A model generated the notes under the pieces. It ran no database searches, was not told the origin of the DNA, and worked only from the letters and a program-made list of their open reading frames with translations. Below are positions 16,456 to 24,263 of a DNA stretch of 39,855 bases, one piece after another. The stretch lies in assembly GCA_016191645.1 (NCBI GenBank), contig JACPVQ010000082.1, forward strand, positions 1-39,855, in the 5' to 3' direction. The position numbers and the translations under genes were made by a program. The first letter of the stretch is position 1, and every line of letters begins with the position of its first letter. Source of the DNA: Candidatus Solibacter usitatus. GTDB lineage: Bacteria; Acidobacteriota; Terriglobia; Bryobacterales; Bryobacteraceae.

Positions 16456-16977
16456 CTAGAGATGCTTCCGGATACGTTCGATCAGTTTTGGATCCAGCCA
16501 GTTCTCGGGCCCGACGAATTTTTCGAGCACTTCGCCCCGGGCGTTGATGACATACGTTTCCGGATACTTGAACGTCCCGTAACTGGAACTGATATTGGCC
16601 TCCGGGTCGCGAGCCGTGAGGAAACCTACCTGCGCCCGGTCGAGGAAGGCCTTGTACGTCTTCTCATTCTTATCGAGACTGACCGCCAACACCACAACGC
16701 CGTTTCCGCGCAGCGCATCCTGAAAAGCATTGAGGGAAGGAAGCTCCTGAATGCACGGCGGGCACCACGTCGCCCAAAAATTGAGGACCAGCAAACGGCC
16801 GCCGAAACTGGTCAGGGAGATCTTCTTGCCGTTATCGGCAACAATCTCAAAGCCCGGGGCGGCGTCGCCTGCGACAACAATGCGTTGTTCCAGCGTTGTG
16901 GCGGTCACGGCGATCAATGCCAGGACCAGAACGCAGATTGCTCCGCGAAGAATCTTGTCGGTTTTGCCAGACTGCAT
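16456..16977 (-). CDS. Membrane-anchored TlpA/ResA-like thiol-disulfide protein
   Basis: The 173-residue product has an N-terminal membrane anchor (about residues 11-28) and then a thioredoxin fold with active site WCPPC (Cys72, Cys75) in VLNFWATWCPPCIQELP. The YPETYVINARG segment contains the conserved cis-Pro of the family. Such proteins reduce disulfides outside the cytoplasm, for example in cytochrome c maturation; the specific partner is unknown. It precedes glcD by 9 nt. TGTAAT on the minus strand lies 8 nt before the ATG. Confidence 0.88.
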   Translation of the reverse strand: MQSGKTDKILRGAICVLVLALIAVTATTLEQRIVVAGDAAPGFEIVADNGKKISLTSFGGRLLVLNFWATWCPPCIQELPSLNAFQDALRGNGVVVLAVSLDKNEKTYKAFLDRAQVGFLTARDPEANISSSYGTFKYPETYVINARGEVLEKFVGPENWLDPKLIERIRKHL

Positions 16978-16985
16978 AGGTACTC

Positions 16986-16993
16986 ATTACAAT
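16986..16993. promoter_or_regulatory. Symmetric -10 region between thioredoxin-like gene and first PTPS gene
   Basis: ATTACAAT (16986-16993) reads TACAAT on the plus strand, giving a leader of about 43 nt for the gene at 17043. It reads TGTAAT on the minus strand, 8 nt before the ATG at 16977. The same near-palindromic layout occurs between queA and tsaD. Confidence 0.4.
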
Positions 16994-17042
16994 CTTAGAA
17001 GATCCTTTTCGCCTCTGTCCGCATCTAATCTGGAGACCCAGC

Positions 17043-17450
17043 ATGAAAATTACACGCCGCGCCGAGTTTTCCGCCTCGCATTACTGTTCCAGTCCGGCTT
17101 TGAGCGCGGAGCAGAACGCGGCGGTCTATGGCAACGGCGCGAATCCGCATGGCCACGGGCACAACTACGTGCTGGAAGTAACTCTGGACGGGACACCGGA
17201 TCCGGTTACCGGCATGGTGATGGATTTGAAAGTGCTGAAGGAGATCCTGAACGACGAAGTGGTTCATCCCATGGACCACCGCTTTCTCAATCGCGAGGTT
17301 CCTCCCTTCGATCACATTGTCCCGACGCCGGAGAACATCGCGAGAGAGATTTGGCGGCGCTTGTCCGGGAAGCTCAACATGCCCAACGCACGGTTGCACA
17401 GTGTGCGCATTTACGAAACGGAAGATCTTTGGGTGGAGTACGCGGAGTAA
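17043..17450 (+). CDS. 6-pyruvoyl/6-carboxytetrahydropterin synthase paralog lacking the catalytic Cys
   Basis: The 135-residue product shows the PTPS/QueD fold: FSASH (zinc His13), [14 protein letters not shown] (zinc His38 and His40), MDHRFLN (catalytic Asp-His) and a terminal YETEDLWVEY. The spacing is that of eukaryote-type PTPS (G-K-C-N-N-P-x-GHGHNY), but the expected Cys is Gly32 (YGNGANPHGHGHNY). The adjacent paralog keeps it. Without the Cys proton donor, the normal 6-pyruvoyl or 6-carboxy reaction should be impaired or changed. It may have another pterin activity or pair with the neighbour. Only 3 nt separate it from the next gene, so they form one operon. Confidence 0.85.
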   Translation: MKITRRAEFSASHYCSSPALSAEQNAAVYGNGANPHGHGHNYVLEVTLDGTPDPVTGMVMDLKVLKEILNDEVVHPMDHRFLNREVPPFDHIVPTPENIAREIWRRLSGKLNMPNARLHSVRIYETEDLWVEYAE

Positions 17451-17453
17451 TTC

Positions 17454-17867
17454 ATGACCAGACTTGGAAGGCGATACCGGTTTTCCGCGGCGCACCGCCT
17501 GCATAGCCGGCAACTGAGCGCGGAAGAGAATCGCACGCTCTATGGAAAGTGCAACAACCCGTTTGGGCACGGGCACAACTATGTGCTGGAAGTGATTCTT
17601 CGCGGCGAGCCCGACGCGAAGACAGGGTTGCTGGCATCATTGGAACCATTGGATTTATTTGTCCACGAGACAGTGCTGGCGAAAATGGATCACCGTTATT
17701 TGAACGAGGAGGTGGAACCGTTCGACACAGTTCCACCGACGACTGAGAATCTGGCTATTGAGATTCGGTCTCGATTGGAACAGAATGGCGGCGGTTTTTT
17801 TAACAACGGCGTCTATCTGGATGGAGTTCGCATCTGGGAAACCAGACGCAATATGGTGGAGTATTAA
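17454..17867 (+). CDS. queD: 6-carboxy/6-pyruvoyl-tetrahydropterin synthase (QueD/PTPS family)
   Basis: The 137-residue product has all family residues: FSAAH (zinc His14), [18 protein letters not shown] (catalytic Cys33, zinc His39 and His41), MDHRYLN (Asp-His) and [10 protein letters not shown] with the pterin-anchoring Glu. It acts on 7,8-dihydroneopterin triphosphate made by FolE, which is encoded 220 bp downstream. The GKCNNPxGHGHNY pattern resembles tetrahydrobiopterin-type PTPS more than E. coli QueD (CGRLHGHS), so either queuosine or a biopterin-like product is possible. queA is about 6 kb away, which slightly favours queuosine. It is the second gene of a tandem duplication. Confidence 0.88.
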   Translation: MTRLGRRYRFSAAHRLHSRQLSAEENRTLYGKCNNPFGHGHNYVLEVILRGEPDAKTGLLASLEPLDLFVHETVLAKMDHRYLNEEVEPFDTVPPTTENLAIEIRSRLEQNGGGFFNNGVYLDGVRIWETRRNMVEY

Positions 17868-17890
17868 TTTGTACTACCATTCTCATTTTG

Positions 17891-18043
17891 CTGTGGGGCA
17901 GATCTCCAGATATGCGAGGCGGTCTCCAGACCGCCTCTGTTGGGAGTAATAACGCCGGGACGGCTGCAACGCAGCCGATGGCCTCTGGCGAGGCCATGCG
18001 GGATCTGGAGATCCCGCTGCAGGTCTGGAGACCTGCCCCACAG
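17891..18043. repeat. 153-bp modular hairpin array bounded by 11-bp perfect inverted repeats
   Basis: The ends are CTGTGGGGCAG (17891-17901) and its exact complement CTGCCCCACAG (18033-18043). Between them lie consecutive perfect stems: 17916-17937 (10 bp, loop CC), 17961-17977 (7 bp, loop AAC), 17978-17997 (8 bp, loop TGGC), 17998-18017 (9 bp, loop GG) and 18019-18036 (8 bp, loop GG). An imperfect one lies at 17899-17916. Three have the core TCTGGAGA or its complement TCTCCAGA at the centre with different but matched arms. A related copy lies at 39788-39855. It is not coding. It sits between the PTPS and folE genes, so it could be transcribed. It resembles a non-autonomous palindromic repeat (REP/BIME- or MITE-like); no transposase or clear target-site duplication is seen. 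Confidence 0.85.
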
Positions 18044-18077
18044 GTGGGGAGATTACAGAGAGTAGTAGTAGTCAGGT

Positions 18078-18083
18078 TAGGAG
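18078..18083 (+). promoter_or_regulatory. Ribosome-binding site deciding the folE start
   Basis: TAGGAG lies 5 nt before ATG 18089, after a short (AGT)4 run. It selects this start over the longer open frame that runs back to 17888 through the hairpin repeat. Confidence 0.6.
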
Positions 18084-18088
18084 TAACC

Positions 18089-18703
18089 ATGAGACGCGCC
18101 AAAGCCGCGGTGAAAGTGATGACGCCCAAACGGGAGGCGGATCCGATTGCGCCCATGATCGACGGGATCCTTCGTGAACTGGGGGAGAACCCGGCGCGGG
18201 AGGGGCTGGCACTGACCCCGGAACGCTCCGGCAAAGCGCTGCGGTTTCTCACCAGCGGCTATCACGTGGAACTGGACCGCATTGTCAACGGCGCACTGTT
18301 CAATGTGGAATACGACGAGATGGTTGTAGTCCGGGACATCGAATTCTACAGTCTCTGTGAGCACCACATGTTGCCGTTCTTCGGCAAAATGCATGTTGCC
18401 TACCTGCCGAACAAACACGTCATTGGGCTGAGCAAGATCCCCCGCATCGTCGACATGTTCGCTCGCCGCTTGCAGGTGCAGGAGCGATTCACGCGTCAAG
18501 TCGCCGAAACGCTGCAAGAAGTCCTGGAGCCGCGCGGAGTGGCCGTAGTTTGTCAGGCGCGCCACTTCTGCATGATGATGCGCGGCGTGGAAAAGCAGCA
18601 TTCCGGCACGATGACCAGCGCCATGCTGGGAGCTTTCCGCACCCAAAAGGAAACGCGCGGCGAGTTCCTTTCCCTGTTATCTCAGCGGCAGAACGATTTC
18701 TGA
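18089..18703 (+). CDS. folE: GTP cyclohydrolase I
   Basis: The 204-residue, zinc-dependent type IA enzyme converts GTP to 7,8-dihydroneopterin triphosphate, the entry to folate, queuosine and biopterin. Zinc ligands are Cys90 and His93 ([12 protein letters not shown]) and Cys161 (HFCMMMRG). [23 protein letters not shown] and the C-terminal [12 protein letters not shown]-like segment are typical. ATG 18089 with TAGGAG upstream is chosen; the frame upstream is translated hairpin repeat. Same strand as the two PTPS genes, so a common pterin pathway is likely, but the 221-bp gap with the repeat may separate or modulate expression. Confidence 0.96.
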   Translation: MRRAKAAVKVMTPKREADPIAPMIDGILRELGENPAREGLALTPERSGKALRFLTSGYHVELDRIVNGALFNVEYDEMVVVRDIEFYSLCEHHMLPFFGKMHVAYLPNKHVIGLSKIPRIVDMFARRLQVQERFTRQVAETLQEVLEPRGVAVVCQARHFCMMMRGVEKQHSGTMTSAMLGAFRTQKETRGEFLSLLSQRQNDF

Positions 18704-18719
18704 TGGAATGCCGTATTGA

Positions 18720-18725
18720 TACAAT
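18720..18725 (+). promoter_or_regulatory. Candidate extended -10 (TGA-TACAAT) before 18731/18734
   Basis: TACAAT preceded by TGA lies 5 nt before GTG 18731 and 8 nt before ATG 18734, just after the folE stop. It fits a leaderless message for the next gene. Confidence 0.45.
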
Positions 18726-18733
18726 GATCGGTG

Positions 18734-19081
18734 ATGGCCGATAACCCTCGAAGATTTGAAGCGACCGATCCGTTCGGCCGCAAATGGTTCGTCTCGTTGC
18801 GATGGCTGCAGAACGCCATTTCCATACGACACTGCGACGCAGTCGATGTGAAATGGGAGATGCAAGCCGATGACGGAACCGTTATGGAGAAAGTGATCGC
18901 GTTACCGCACGCCAGTCTTGTGTCCGTAAGCGCAAAACTCGGCCGGGAATTGACGGACCCATGGTGCATCCGCATCGCCGGCAATCACCTGCGCCGCATT
19001 GTCGAAACATGGGAGGACGCCGAGAAAATCATCGTCACTCCCGCGGCGGAACAGATTGAAGCTCACGCTCGCCTGATGTGA
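18734..19081 (+). CDS. Uncharacterised small soluble protein
   Basis: I do not recognise a family. The 115-residue product (116 if GTG 18731 is used) starts MADNPRRFEATDPFGRKWFVSLRWLQNAISIRHCDAVDV. It contains KVIALPHASLVSVSAKLGRELTDPWCIRIAGNHLRRIVETWEDAEK. The first part looks like a small beta-rich domain and the end is helical. It overlaps the start of the DUF1080 gene (ATGTGA around 19076-19081), so translational coupling is likely. The upstream -10-like element suggests its own leaderless transcript. Confidence 0.7.
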   Translation: MADNPRRFEATDPFGRKWFVSLRWLQNAISIRHCDAVDVKWEMQADDGTVMEKVIALPHASLVSVSAKLGRELTDPWCIRIAGNHLRRIVETWEDAEKIIVTPAAEQIEAHARLM

Positions 19082-20223
19082 GCGATCCGCATATGGCAAC
19101 CACGCGCCGAGGTTTCCTGCTTACACCGATTGTGGCGGGATTAGCGCAAAACCCCGATTTGGAGGCCGGCTTCACCTCGTTATTCGACGGCAAGTCTCTG
19201 CGGGGATGGTCCGTGCAGGAAGGGCCGGAAACCGCCTTCTATGTCGATGAAGGGGCCATTGTTGTTCACCCCGGCTCCAACTTCCCTACGTGGCTGCGCT
19301 CGGACCGGCGTTACGAAAACTTCGATTTTCGCGGCGAGTTCTTTCTGAGTGGATGGATGGATTCCGGCGTATTTCTGCATGCTCCCGATCATGGCCGCAA
19401 TGCCTGGGCTGGATTCGAGGTGAAGCTGTTTCATCAGGCGCAGGATGTGCCGGATGCATACGGCAACGGCTCCATCTTTCCGCTGATTGCGCCGAAGGCC
19501 GTTTACGTCAAGAACAAAAAAGAATGGAACACGTTTCGCGTCGTGTTCGACTGGCCGCATTTGCGTGTGTGGATGAACGATACGCTGGTGCAGGATTTGG
19601 ATGTGGAAACGAACGCCGAGCTGCGCTACCGGTTGCGGAGCGGGTATCTCGGCTTCGAATCGCTCTCCTATCCCATCCGGTTTCGCAACTTGCGGATTCG
19701 CGAACTCCCATCCAAGGAGAAGTGGGAATCGTTGTACGAATCCCCCTCGGACGCCGGTTTGTGGTTCGTCTCGGAAGGCAAGCCTGTATTGCAGCCGGTT
19801 GGCGGCGTGATGCGGCTGGAGGGACTCGGACACATTGCCACGAAGAAGCAGTACAAGGATTTCGAACTTCACACCTACATTAGAACGAGTCGTGCTCATA
19901 ACGGCGGAGTTATCTTCCGCAGTTCCGGCGGCGGCACGCGCGCGCAGCGCCATTACGAAATTCAGCTGCACAACGTCGAGGGCGCGCACTTCCCAACGGG
20001 CTCACTGTATCACTACAAGCGCGCGCAATATCCGCGCATTGTCGATGAACAATGGTGGCTGCTGCAACTGGTGGTGCGGGGCGCAAGCGTACTGGGCCGC
20101 ATCAACGGGGAAACCGTGCTGCAGTACGACACGCTGGAAAATGTAGATGCCGGGCACATTGAATTACAGGCCCATCAAACGGGCACATGGGTGGAGTTCA
20201 AACGGCTGAGGATCAAGGGCTAG
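19078..20223 (+). CDS. Exported protein with two DUF1080 (3-keto-disaccharide hydrolase-like) domains
   Basis: The 381-residue product has a Tat-like signal (TTRRGFLLTPIVAGLAQ). The first concanavalin-like DUF1080 domain covers about residues 31-210 (GFTSLFDGKSLRGWSV, then DFDFRGEFFLSGWMDSGVFLHAP). A second, shorter related domain covers about 225-381 (FELHTYIRTSRAHNGGVIFRSSGGG ... HIELQAHQTGTWVEFKRLRI). DUF1080 proteins include 3-keto-glycoside hydrolases. The start is GTG 19078 (4-bp overlap with the upstream gene) or ATG 19093. The 3' end overlaps the convergent membrane-protein gene by 4 bp. The periplasmic sugar substrate is unknown. Confidence 0.85.
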   Translation: MSDPHMATTRRGFLLTPIVAGLAQNPDLEAGFTSLFDGKSLRGWSVQEGPETAFYVDEGAIVVHPGSNFPTWLRSDRRYENFDFRGEFFLSGWMDSGVFLHAPDHGRNAWAGFEVKLFHQAQDVPDAYGNGSIFPLIAPKAVYVKNKKEWNTFRVVFDWPHLRVWMNDTLVQDLDVETNAELRYRLRSGYLGFESLSYPIRFRNLRIRELPSKEKWESLYESPSDAGLWFVSEGKPVLQPVGGVMRLEGLGHIATKKQYKDFELHTYIRTSRAHNGGVIFRSSGGGTRAQRHYEIQLHNVEGAHFPTGSLYHYKRAQYPRIVDEQWWLLQLVVRGASVLGRINGETVLQYDTLENVDAGHIELQAHQTGTWVEFKRLRIKG

Positions 20224-20612
20224 AAAATGCGGCGCTGACGTTCGCCTTTGGTCAGAGTTCCGATGAGCGCAATCAAAGTGCACAAAGCAAACACCAGCGT
20301 CCAGCGAAAATCCGAACTGCCGGAATATTTGTGTCCGGAGAAGAAAACGCCGTTGACGGTGAGACAGAACACAACCGCGGCATATACGGCGAACAACGCT
20401 CTCGTCTTCCCACAGATGGCAAGCAGGGCCGAAAGCACGCCCGCAATGCCAACTCCGAGCAACCAGTAGGCGAGGGCCTTTCCGCTCCAGGGCAGGAAGT
20501 CGATCGTCATGTTGGCGGCGCCATCCAACCATCCAAAGAGTCCGAGCGCCGCGGCGAAGATGGCAATCGGCAGATGTAGCAGGTAGGCGAAAAATCTAAG
20601 AAGAGGACTCAC
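20220..20612 (-). CDS. Small integral membrane protein, four helices
   Basis: The 130-residue product has four hydrophobic segments (about residues 3-27, 45-66, 70-92, 103-122) and a basic C-terminus (KGERQRRIF). The layout is DoxX-like, but I see no diagnostic motif. It starts at GTG 20612 and lies downstream of a terminator that ends the DUF1501 gene on the same strand. It is thus likely a separate unit. Confidence 0.65.
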   Translation of the reverse strand: MSPLLRFFAYLLHLPIAIFAAALGLFGWLDGAANMTIDFLPWSGKALAYWLLGVGIAGVLSALLAICGKTRALFAVYAAVVFCLTVNGVFFSGHKYSGSSDFRWTLVFALCTLIALIGTLTKGERQRRIF

Positions 20613-20648
20613 AAGTTCACCGCAAGGGTTTATTCTACCAGGAAAGAA

Positions 20649-20677
20649 AAACGCCGCGCGGGTGAGGCGCGGCGTTT
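20649..20677 (-). terminator. Rho-independent terminator of the DUF1501 gene
   Basis: A perfect 11-bp stem (AAACGCCGCGC / GCGCGGCGTTT) with a 7-nt loop is followed on the minus strand by TTCTTTCC, making a T-rich tail. It lies 25 bp after the DUF1501 stop at 20702, ending that transcript. Confidence 0.8.
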
Positions 20678-20701
20678 CGTGTTTCAGGCGGAAGACGGCG
20701 T

Positions 20702-22096
20702 TCAGGAATTCCAGAGTTCGTTGATAGGACCGTAGACGTCCTGATCGCCTTTGGGAACGTATTCAAAGCCTCGTCCGAACGGATCGTCGTAGCGGATATT
20801 CGTGTAGTTGATACCGAGGGCCGAATAGATGGTTGCCTCGATATCTTCCATACGCGTCTCGCGCTCGCGGAAGAAGTAATCCTTGATTGCGCCGCCGGTG
20901 GGATCGGTGGCTCCGAGTGCGCGCCCGCCTTTGACGCCCGCGCCGGCGAAAGCGGCGAAGTGCTGGATGTAATGATCGCGGCCCTGTTGAGGAGAGAGCC
21001 GTCCGACGGTACGTCCGAACTCGCCTTGAATCACAACAAGCGTCTCGTTGAAAAGTCCGCTGGATTTGAGGTCGGTGAAGAGAGCGGAAAGTCCATCGTC
21101 CAACTGCGTTGTCTGGCGAGGTAGAACATTTGCCGTATAGATGTTCTGGTGGTTGTCCCAGCCGCCGAAGTTCACCTGGACATAGCGGGTTCCCGAATTG
21201 GCGGCAAGCACTTTGTAAGCGGTCAACAATGCGTTGCCAAAACCCGAGTTTCCGTAGCGCTGCGATTCCGTGGCTGTAAACCGGAACGCCGTGTCCACTT
21301 TGGGGTTGAACATCATGCCCCGGCCTTCCTTGTAGAAGCCGTCGAAGTCCTCAAACTCACCGCTGACGGGCGAGTTCTGGCGGAGAGGGGCGTCCAAGGT
21401 GTTGAGCAACCCGTATTTGTTTTCAAAGCGCGCCGCCCCGTCCGGATTAACCGTGTCCGGAAACCCCGAGGTGGCCGGCACAAACTTGACCGGAGCGTAC
21501 AACGTCTTCATGTAGCCCGCGCCAATCATGTCGTTGGCGTTGAGGCCCATGAAGAAGGGGAACGTATCGGAGGGTCTCCGTTCGGAGAATTTCTCCGCCG
21601 CCGTGATTGTTCCGATATTAGGCGCGATATCTCCCAGAGCCGCCGTGGGAGAACGTCCAATCTGCGCCCATGTCTGGCTCAGGTTGTGCTGCAAAGCCCA
21701 GGCGCGCATGGTGCGCACAATTGCCAGGTCCGGCACATTCTTGGCCAGCTTCGGCATGATGCCGGTGGGCCATAGAATGTCGCCGATCTTTGCTGGATTG
21801 AACGTCGCCGGCGTTACTCCATCCACCATTTTAAAATCGAATGTGTCGGTGTGAGAAGGAGCGCCTGTCAACAGAACAAAGATGACGTTGCGCGCCTTGT
21901 TAATGAGCGTGGGATTGCCGCGCGAAACGACACCGGAATTCGCTCCGAACCCTTTTCCGGCGAGGAAGAAACCGGTGAACCCGGCCCCCATCGCGTTGAA
22001 AAAGGTGCGCCGCGAATAGAACGGGCGCTGGCTCATGTAGGTGTGATGATGCGGGTTTTTCCGCAGAAATTTTTCGAAGTTTTCTTTTCCGATCAT
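20702..22096 (-). CDS. DUF1501 Tat-exported protein (sulfatase-fold-like)
   Basis: The 464-residue product has a twin-arginine signal (SRRTFFNAMGAGFTGFFLAG, about residues 28-47). The DUF1501 core follows: KARNVIFVLLTGAPSHTDTFDFK, then NFGGWDNHQNIY and VVIQGEFGRTVGRLSPQQGRDHY. DUF1501 proteins have an alkaline-phosphatase/sulfatase-like fold without the FGly motif and normally occur next to PSD1 (DUF1549/DUF1553) cytochrome proteins, as here. It lies 12 nt downstream of that gene and ends at a strong terminator. Function is not established; a role in periplasmic turnover of complex polymers is often inferred. Confidence 0.88.
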   Translation of the reverse strand: MIGKENFEKFLRKNPHHHTYMSQRPFYSRRTFFNAMGAGFTGFFLAGKGFGANSGVVSRGNPTLINKARNVIFVLLTGAPSHTDTFDFKMVDGVTPATFNPAKIGDILWPTGIMPKLAKNVPDLAIVRTMRAWALQHNLSQTWAQIGRSPTAALGDIAPNIGTITAAEKFSERRPSDTFPFFMGLNANDMIGAGYMKTLYAPVKFVPATSGFPDTVNPDGAARFENKYGLLNTLDAPLRQNSPVSGEFEDFDGFYKEGRGMMFNPKVDTAFRFTATESQRYGNSGFGNALLTAYKVLAANSGTRYVQVNFGGWDNHQNIYTANVLPRQTTQLDDGLSALFTDLKSSGLFNETLVVIQGEFGRTVGRLSPQQGRDHYIQHFAAFAGAGVKGGRALGATDPTGGAIKDYFFRERETRMEDIEATIYSALGINYTNIRYDDPFGRGFEYVPKGDQDVYGPINELWNS

Positions 22097-22108
22097 GGCC
22101 TGCCTCCG

Positions 22109-24082
22109 TTAGTAGTTGAAGAAGAAATCGACCTTGTTATACAGCGCCCACAACAGATCCTCGGCCTTCTGGGCTCTGGTTCCATTGGCGGAATTGCTGA
22201 GATACGCATACGCCGCGGCCTTTTCCGCATCGGTGGGATAGCGGGACAAAGCGCTGATGTAGAGCGTACTCACCAACTGCTCATCCGTCGTGCCTGTAAT
22301 CGCCCTGGAGGCGAGGCTGGCCGTTGCGCCAGTCCCGGATACGCGGGACTTGCCGACAGTAAAACCATCGTTCATCAGATTGAGCACTTGAAGCGTGGAA
22401 CCTTCGGTGCTGCGTTTTTCATTGTCCCGATTGCCGCGGAAAAAGCTGTCGAACCACGTGTTCATCGCACCGCCGGGCATATTCACGACATCGCGGAATT
22501 GCATTGCGTAATCGTAAACCGTTTGGTTGCCCACGTCACCAATGCGATAGACCGAGGGCACGCCGCTGGCGATTACCAGCGCATCGTGGACTTCCTCGCC
22601 CCACAGACGGCGAACCAGTTTTCGCGCATACATATCTTCCCAAGCAGGATTCCATTGGCCTTCGTAACGGCTGGAGAGCTGGTAAGCCTAGCTGAGGACG
22701 ATCAGACGCATCAACGCCTTGAGGTCGAACTTCTGGTCGATGAAGACTTTCGCCAGATCGTTCAACAGCTTCGGCTGGTTGGGCTGCAAGGTCCAAGGAT
22801 CGGGCGGCGGATTATCGGGATCCAATCGCGCAAGGTCGAACATGTCGGGCGGATCCACCAGCCCTTTGGTCATGAACTCTTTCCAAATGTAATTGACGCC
22901 GGCGCGAGCGAACTGGAGGTCCTTCGTTAGAAAACGCGCCAGAGCCACGCGGTAGTTTTCACCCGGGGCCGGAGTTTCGCCCGTCCAATAGTAATTCGGC
23001 GGCACAGCGCGCATGGTTCCCACAAAGGAACGCGCGGGCCGGTTGCCAGTCGTACTGCCCAATCCGTAGTCCGTACGATACCGGACGTTGTCCAGAATGT
23101 TCCAATAGGCCGTATTGTCGTTGGGAACCGTGGGATTGATGCGCACCGCGTCCATTTGCGTCCGCGAGAAGAACGAAGAAATCTCGTAGCCCTCCAGGCG
23201 CGTAGTGGTCGAACCCCAAAGGTTAATGCTTTCCAAGTGACGCCGGCCGTCATGGCACAAGACACAGTTGACATAGGAAAGTCCCAGGAAGGTCTGAGAA
23301 ACGTCCACTGCCTGCGCATCCCAAATATCCTGTACCGGGCCGCCCGTAACGCGATCCCCAACCAACCAGTTCATCTCGCCGCCGCGGAAACTGTTTTCGC
23401 CGTTGGCGGTGATCAACTCTGTAGCCAGTTTGTCGTAAGACTTGTTCGCTTGCACCGAACTCTTTATATAGTTGTAGAACGCATCGCGGCCCTGGGCATA
23501 GCGATTCACCTGCACATTGCGGATCGTGTTTCGAAGCCGGTCTCCCCAGTACATGGTCCATTTGTCCACAAAGGCCGTAGAAGCCAGAAGAGTGTCGACG
23601 AGCTTGACGCGTTTGTCAGGGCTCAAATCGTTGATGAACGTCTGGGTTTGCACAGCGGTGGGGATGCGGCCAGTCAAGTCCAACGTGACCCGCCGGATGA
23701 ACTCAAAGTCGTTCGACTTCTGGGCGGGTACAACATCGTTGGCTTTCCAGACCGCGAACAAATTCTGGTCGATGATGTTCTGGCTGTTGTAATCGACGCC
23801 CGCCGCGCGCTGCCCGGAAGACGACTTGGGCAACTGTCTGGCGATGTCCATGGTCGCATGGCTGTAGTTGTACTCTCTCAGCCGTTGTCCCGCCAAACCG
23901 GCACGGTTGTAAAAGCTCTGCTTCGGGCCGAGGTAGTCGCACTGGGCGTGCTCCACTGCCAGCTCCGGGCTATTTCCTTCCGTTTGAGGCTCTTGAGCGT
24001 GAATGTATACTCCGGTGAGTGCCGCGATGACACTGCCGGCAAGTACGAACTTGCTGCGTTTGATCATGTTTCTGCCATTCAT
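22109..24082 (-). pseudogene. DUF1549/DUF1553 (PSCyt2-PSD1) protein interrupted by an in-frame amber codon
   Basis: A single frame of 658 codons contains one internal TAG at 22690-22688. The upstream 464 residues have a signal peptide (FVLAGSVIAALTGVYIHAQ), DUF1549 (FIRRVTLDLTGRIPT, then WTMYWGDRLRN) and one c-type haem motif CVLCH (Cys273, Cys276, His277). After LIVLS-TAG the frame continues without shift as AYQLSSRYEG and NPAWEDMYARKLVRRLWGEEVHDAL, the expected DUF1553 end, to 22109. The codon falls where homologs have an ordinary residue, so a single-base nonsense change or sequencing error is likely. Unlike the second PSD1 gene (36773-39700), it lacks the N-terminal PSCyt1 haem domain. 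Confidence 0.85.
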
Positions 24083-24263
24083 GGTTTTTGCCGTTCTATC
24101 CCTCTACCCGTTACGGGGTGTTTTCCCATCTTAACCCTTTTGGGTAGGGTTAGTTGCGCGGTGGAAGACCTGAATTTGGCTAGGGAAACAACCGATAAGG
24201 CACTGAGGGAATTGCCCCCTAACACGAACTTTTGAAACGAGTTGCGGAACAATCGACAGAAAC

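Noticed and set aside
17891-18043. The hairpin array as a CRISPR array or attenuator/riboswitch
   Set aside because: There are no regular repeat-spacer units, and the T-run of an intrinsic terminator is absent; a second copy in an unrelated context argues for a dispersed repeat.
18057-18072. (AGT)4 run before folE as a phase-variable tract
   Set aside because: Only four units, and it lies upstream of a normal ribosome-binding site; no evidence of variability.
17888-18088. Upstream extension of folE through the repeat as coding sequence
   Set aside because: The translated repeat has no homology expected of FolE, and TAGGAG plus ATG at 18089 gives the normal FolE length.
21851-22930. 359-codon plus-strand frame spanning the DUF1501/PSD1 junction
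   Set aside because: It crosses two genes on the opposite strand and shows no protein-like motifs.
24083-24263. Possible terminator or riboswitch in the gap between dinB-type and PSD1-type genes
   Set aside because: Only weak imperfect pairing (AACCC/GGGTT) without a T-tail; nothing resembling a known riboswitch core.
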